NCBI GenBank assembly: GCA_002914845.1 | Contig: JXTC01000001.1 | Coordinates: 2,721,204 to 2,785,203, forward strand | Length of the DNA stretch: 64,000 nucleotides | Reading direction: 5' to 3' | Source of the DNA: Trema orientale | Taxonomy: Eukaryota > Streptophyta > Magnoliopsida > Rosales > Cannabaceae | In this document: piece by piece, positions 61,601-64,000 of the stretch | Layout: each line of letters starts with the position of its first letter | How positions within the stretch are numbered: the first letter of the stretch is position 1 | The notes under the pieces: model-generated | The model's database searches: none | What the model was told of the DNA's origin: nothing | What the model saw: only the letters and a program-made list of their open reading frames with translations | Made by a program: the position numbers and the translations under genes

Positions 61601-63727
61601 GCATATACTATACCTGCAGATATACCCCCAATGCGATGCCGTACTAGTAGGGTGAAATTACCGTATTACCCCTCTATTACATATTTACCTTTGAGCTATC
61701 ATTTTTATCTAATGGATAATAGTTGACTACAGTATTTGTATCTGCTCATACTAACACAGTTAAATTCACATAGTGAATACTGGGGCCCTGGTTTATATTA
61801 TCCAAGTACTTGAAAAAACTCAAAGTGACATCGTATGCATGGTGTTCATCATGAAAAAATGTTCTACACATTTCATATACCTTATCTTCCAAGATACCGG
61901 AGTTCGAACCACAAATCAGAACTAGTCCTTTAGTAACTAAAAAAGACAAAACACATGAAAGTAAGTTCGTTAATCACTAGGATTAAGGTCTTCTACAATA
62001 GTGCTAGATTAGTGAAATTAGAAATTTGAGTTACGGAACTTTACCTCAAATTCTAATTCACTAGGTCCTATTTGATGCTGTTATAACTTTCTTATAACAC
62101 ACTAGTGTTTCTATCAGAAGATTCACTTCGATAATTAGAGACTTCATTAATTAAATAGACAACACTATATTCTATGGCATAGTAAAGTATTCCATCTTCT
62201 ATATGCAGAATGCGAACAATTTAATTTATATATAATGAAATAAAGAATATAATATCTCCCACATATAAACTCTTCATACGAATAATTCTTTATTACTCAT
62301 TTCATGTCTTGGAACCTTTTAGATGTTTGCATAAGATAAACATACACATCACATGTATATCAACGGGACATAAATGAAATAGAAATTCATAACATGGAAT
62401 TTATTAATAACAAATATATACTAAATAATCCAATAAATATTATTTATAATGTCTCAATAATAAACTACTTTATAGGACATTATTCCAACAATACTAAGAT
62501 GTACCAAGACTTGAAGAGACAGTATTAGTGGAAAAGTATGAAGAAAAATGTGGCTACCTTTGTAGTGAAGTGTTTGACTTGTCAGCTAGTCAAGGCTAAC
62601 CACCAAAGGCCAGCTAGGTTACTTCAGCTATTACCTATTCCAGAGTGGAAGTGGGACAAGATTGCAATAGACTTTGTGACCAGTTTACCAAGGACCTTGA
62701 GGAAGAATGATGCAGTTTGGGTGATAGTTAATCGGTTGATGCAAAGTGATCACTTTATATTAATCCGAAGTTGACTACTTTTACTAAGCTCAGTAAACTA
62801 TATGTAAAGAACATCATACACTTGCATGGTGTGCCTTCAAGCATAGTTTCTGAAAGAGATCCAAGGTTTACTTCTAAGTTTTGGAGAGCCTTGCAAAAAG
62901 CGTTTGATACACAGTTGGATATCAGCATAGCTCATCATCTTGAGACAGATGGCCAGTCTGAAAGGACCATTTAGATTCTTGAGAACATGCTATGTTGTTG
63001 CATACTGGACTTTGGTGGGAACTGCAATGATCATATTCTTTTGGTGGAATTTGCTTACAATAACAGTTACCAGACCAGTGTAAGTGTGGCTCGATATGAG
63101 ATGTTATATAGGAGGCTGTATAAATCACCTTTGTATTAGACAGAACCTTAAGAGCATGTTAGACTTAGACCTGAATTGATTGAGGAGATTACTGAGAAGA
63201 TCAAAGACATCCAAGAGAGACTCAAGAAGATCCAGAGTCGCCAGAAGAGTTATGCTGACCCTAAAAGGCATAAGGTAGAGTTCGATACTAGTGATTCCAT
63301 ATTCTTGAAAGTAACCCTAAGGCATGGTGTTATGAGATTTAGAGTTAAAGGTAAGTTTGTTCTAAGATATATTGGTCCTTTTGAGATCACTGAGAGAATT
63401 AGACTAGTGGCGTATCATTTGGATCTATCTGCATAGTTGGGTCATGTGCATAATGTGTTTTATATGTTGATATTAAAGAAGTACACACCGGACCCATCTC
63501 ATGTTATTCAGTATGTGCATGTATCGATCCAAGAAGATGTGTCCTATGAAGGACAACCTGTTATTTTGTTGACTAGAGAGTTGAAAGTGCTTCGCAACAG
63601 AGAGATTCTACTTGTCAAGGTACTTTGGGAACATCACAAGGAAGACGAGGCTACTTGGAAACTCGAGACAGAGATGTGCGAGAAGTACCATAATTTGTTT
63701 AACTTTCAGTTAGAAGTTGCATTGTGA
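58615..63727 (+). pseudogene. pol of the chromovirus (protease, RT, RNase H, integrase, chromodomain-like tail), broken
   Basis: Protease: ILFNTGASHSF near 58722-58754, with the active-site Asp changed to Asn. RT: about 59183-59990, with [31 protein letters not shown] and the FIDD catalytic box near 59720. A one-base loss near 59990 shifts the frame. RNase H: about 60100-60400 ([31 protein letters not shown]). Integrase: an HHCC finger split by the insertion at 60840-62490 (CLTCQ remains after it), then [20 protein letters not shown] and the ETDGQSER motif. The C-terminus has a chromodomain-like segment (LRNREILLVKVLWEHH with ATWKLETEM, about 63590-63680). At least a dozen stops are present, mostly TAG. 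The element cannot make these proteins. Confidence 0.85.
60840..62490 (-). mobile_element. Solo LTR, 1651 bp, Ty1/copia-like, inserted in integrase
   Basis: It is flanked by the perfect duplication ATACT at 60835-60839 and 62491-62495. On the plus strand it begins TGCTAGTGTTTAC and ends TTATTCCAACA. Read on the minus strand it starts TGTTGGAATAATGTCC, a common copia LTR start, which gives the orientation. Removing it and one duplication rejoins the integrase finger in frame. No coding region or primer binding site is present. Confidence 0.85.
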
Positions 63728-63771
63728 TGTAAACCTTGACTTGTATTTGAATTTCGGGACGAAATTCTTAT

Positions 63772-63784
63772 AAGGAGGGGAGAA
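63772..63784 (+). promoter_or_regulatory. Polypurine tract of the chromovirus
   Basis: AAGGAGGGGAGAA stands immediately before the TG of the 3' LTR. Together with the preceding GGGACGAAATTCTT it is the usual end of Tekay/Del internal regions. Confidence 0.9.
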
Positions 63785-64000
63785 TGTAAAAATCCAGATT
63801 TTTAATTGGATAAATTAGAAATTTTACTAATTTCTAGATTATTTAATGGAGGGACTAATTTGCCAATTTTCTTTGGAAACAGGTACTAAAATGTAATTTT
63901 TGAGAATAAAATTGAAAGAGTTTTGGGAAATAGGGGACTATTGTGCAATTTTTTAAAAATTGCACAGTCCTATATACCAATCACGTGGGTTCTCTTTTCC
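63785..64000 (+). repeat. Start of the 3' LTR of the chromovirus (cut by the window)
   Basis: It begins TGTAAAAATCC and matches the 5' LTR from 52299 over the available 216 bases, with shared phrases AGATTATTTAATGGA, AAAATTGAAAGAGTTTTGGG and GTGGGTTCTCTTTTCC. Small indels and many substitutions separate the two. Confidence 0.9.

Larger units (their letters stand above)
52299..64000 (+). mobile_element. Decayed Ty3/gypsy chromovirus (Tekay/Del-like) retrotransposon, runs past the window end
   Basis: The order is: 5' LTR (52299-57377, interrupted), primer binding site, gag, protease, RT, RNase H, integrase, chromodomain-like C-terminus, polypurine tract and the start of the 3' LTR at 63785. 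The order RT-RNase H-integrase and the chromodomain-like tail place it among chromoviruses. It carries two nested solo LTRs (53543-56489 and 60840-62490). Stops and frameshifts run through the whole coding region, so it is not autonomous. The first 215 bases of its two LTRs are clearly diverged, which points to an old insertion. The outer target duplication cannot be tested because the right end is outside the window. Confidence 0.9.

Noticed and set aside
52299..64000. Endogenous pararetrovirus or other integrated plant virus
   Set aside because: Long LTRs, a Met-tRNA primer site, a polypurine tract, integrase and a chromodomain-like tail identify a Ty3/gypsy retrotransposon; no movement or coat protein is present.

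Overview
This is nuclear DNA from a flowering plant, most likely a woody eudicot. It is AT-rich, its genes carry many GT-AG introns, and all seven recognisable proteins are plant families. The right half is dominated by LTR retrotransposons, solo LTRs, MITEs and a Helitron. I cannot fix the species from the sequence. Two ambiguous bases (N at 11610 and 12375) show it is a draft assembly.

The left 34 kb is a gene-rich block. I rebuilt each spliced gene from exon junctions that keep the reading frame. The genes are: a TRM112/SMO2-type methyltransferase activator (+, 979-1347); a TMEM135-like membrane protein (-, 7 coding exons, 534 aa); a BTL3-like mitochondrial carrier (-, 4 exons, 426 aa); the synaptonemal complex transverse filament protein ZYP1 (+, 18 exons, 876 aa); an unnamed 106-aa tail-anchored-looking protein (-, 2 exons); a CCR4-type deadenylase (+, 11 exons, 570 aa); and a CFL1-like WW-domain protein with an EAR motif (-, 2 exons, 227 aa). 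They are unrelated housekeeping, meiotic and regulatory genes, not one pathway. The linkage of TRM112 with ZYP1 matches the Arabidopsis At1g22260-At1g22275 neighbourhood. Between BTL3 and ZYP1 lie a Helitron, a SINE-like remnant, two MITEs and an orphan RNase H-like fragment.

The right 30 kb holds no convincing host gene. It contains a 2.2 kb solo LTR of a Tekay/Del-like family (37579-39757); a cluster of Mutator-type MITEs, one split by a 928-bp solo LTR (42103-43030) and then partly duplicated in tandem; an AT-rich zone at 44.2-52.3 kb with repeated words in both orientations; and a decayed Ty3/gypsy chromovirus from 52299 past the window end. This element has a primer binding site, gag, protease, RT, RNase H, integrase, chromodomain-like tail and polypurine tract. 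Its 5' LTR is interrupted by a 2947-bp solo LTR and its integrase by a 1651-bp solo LTR, each with a perfect 5-bp target duplication. Most of its premature stops are TAG where a Gln CAG is expected, a pattern that fits decay of methylated CHG cytosines.

I found no evidence of a wholly new biological system. The items most worth a second look are the readable nested-insertion history, the CAG-to-TAG decay pattern, an E2F-like motif at the ZYP1 promoter, a probable GC-AG intron in ZYP1, and an unexplained gene-like 5' fragment at 48.0-48.3 kb.
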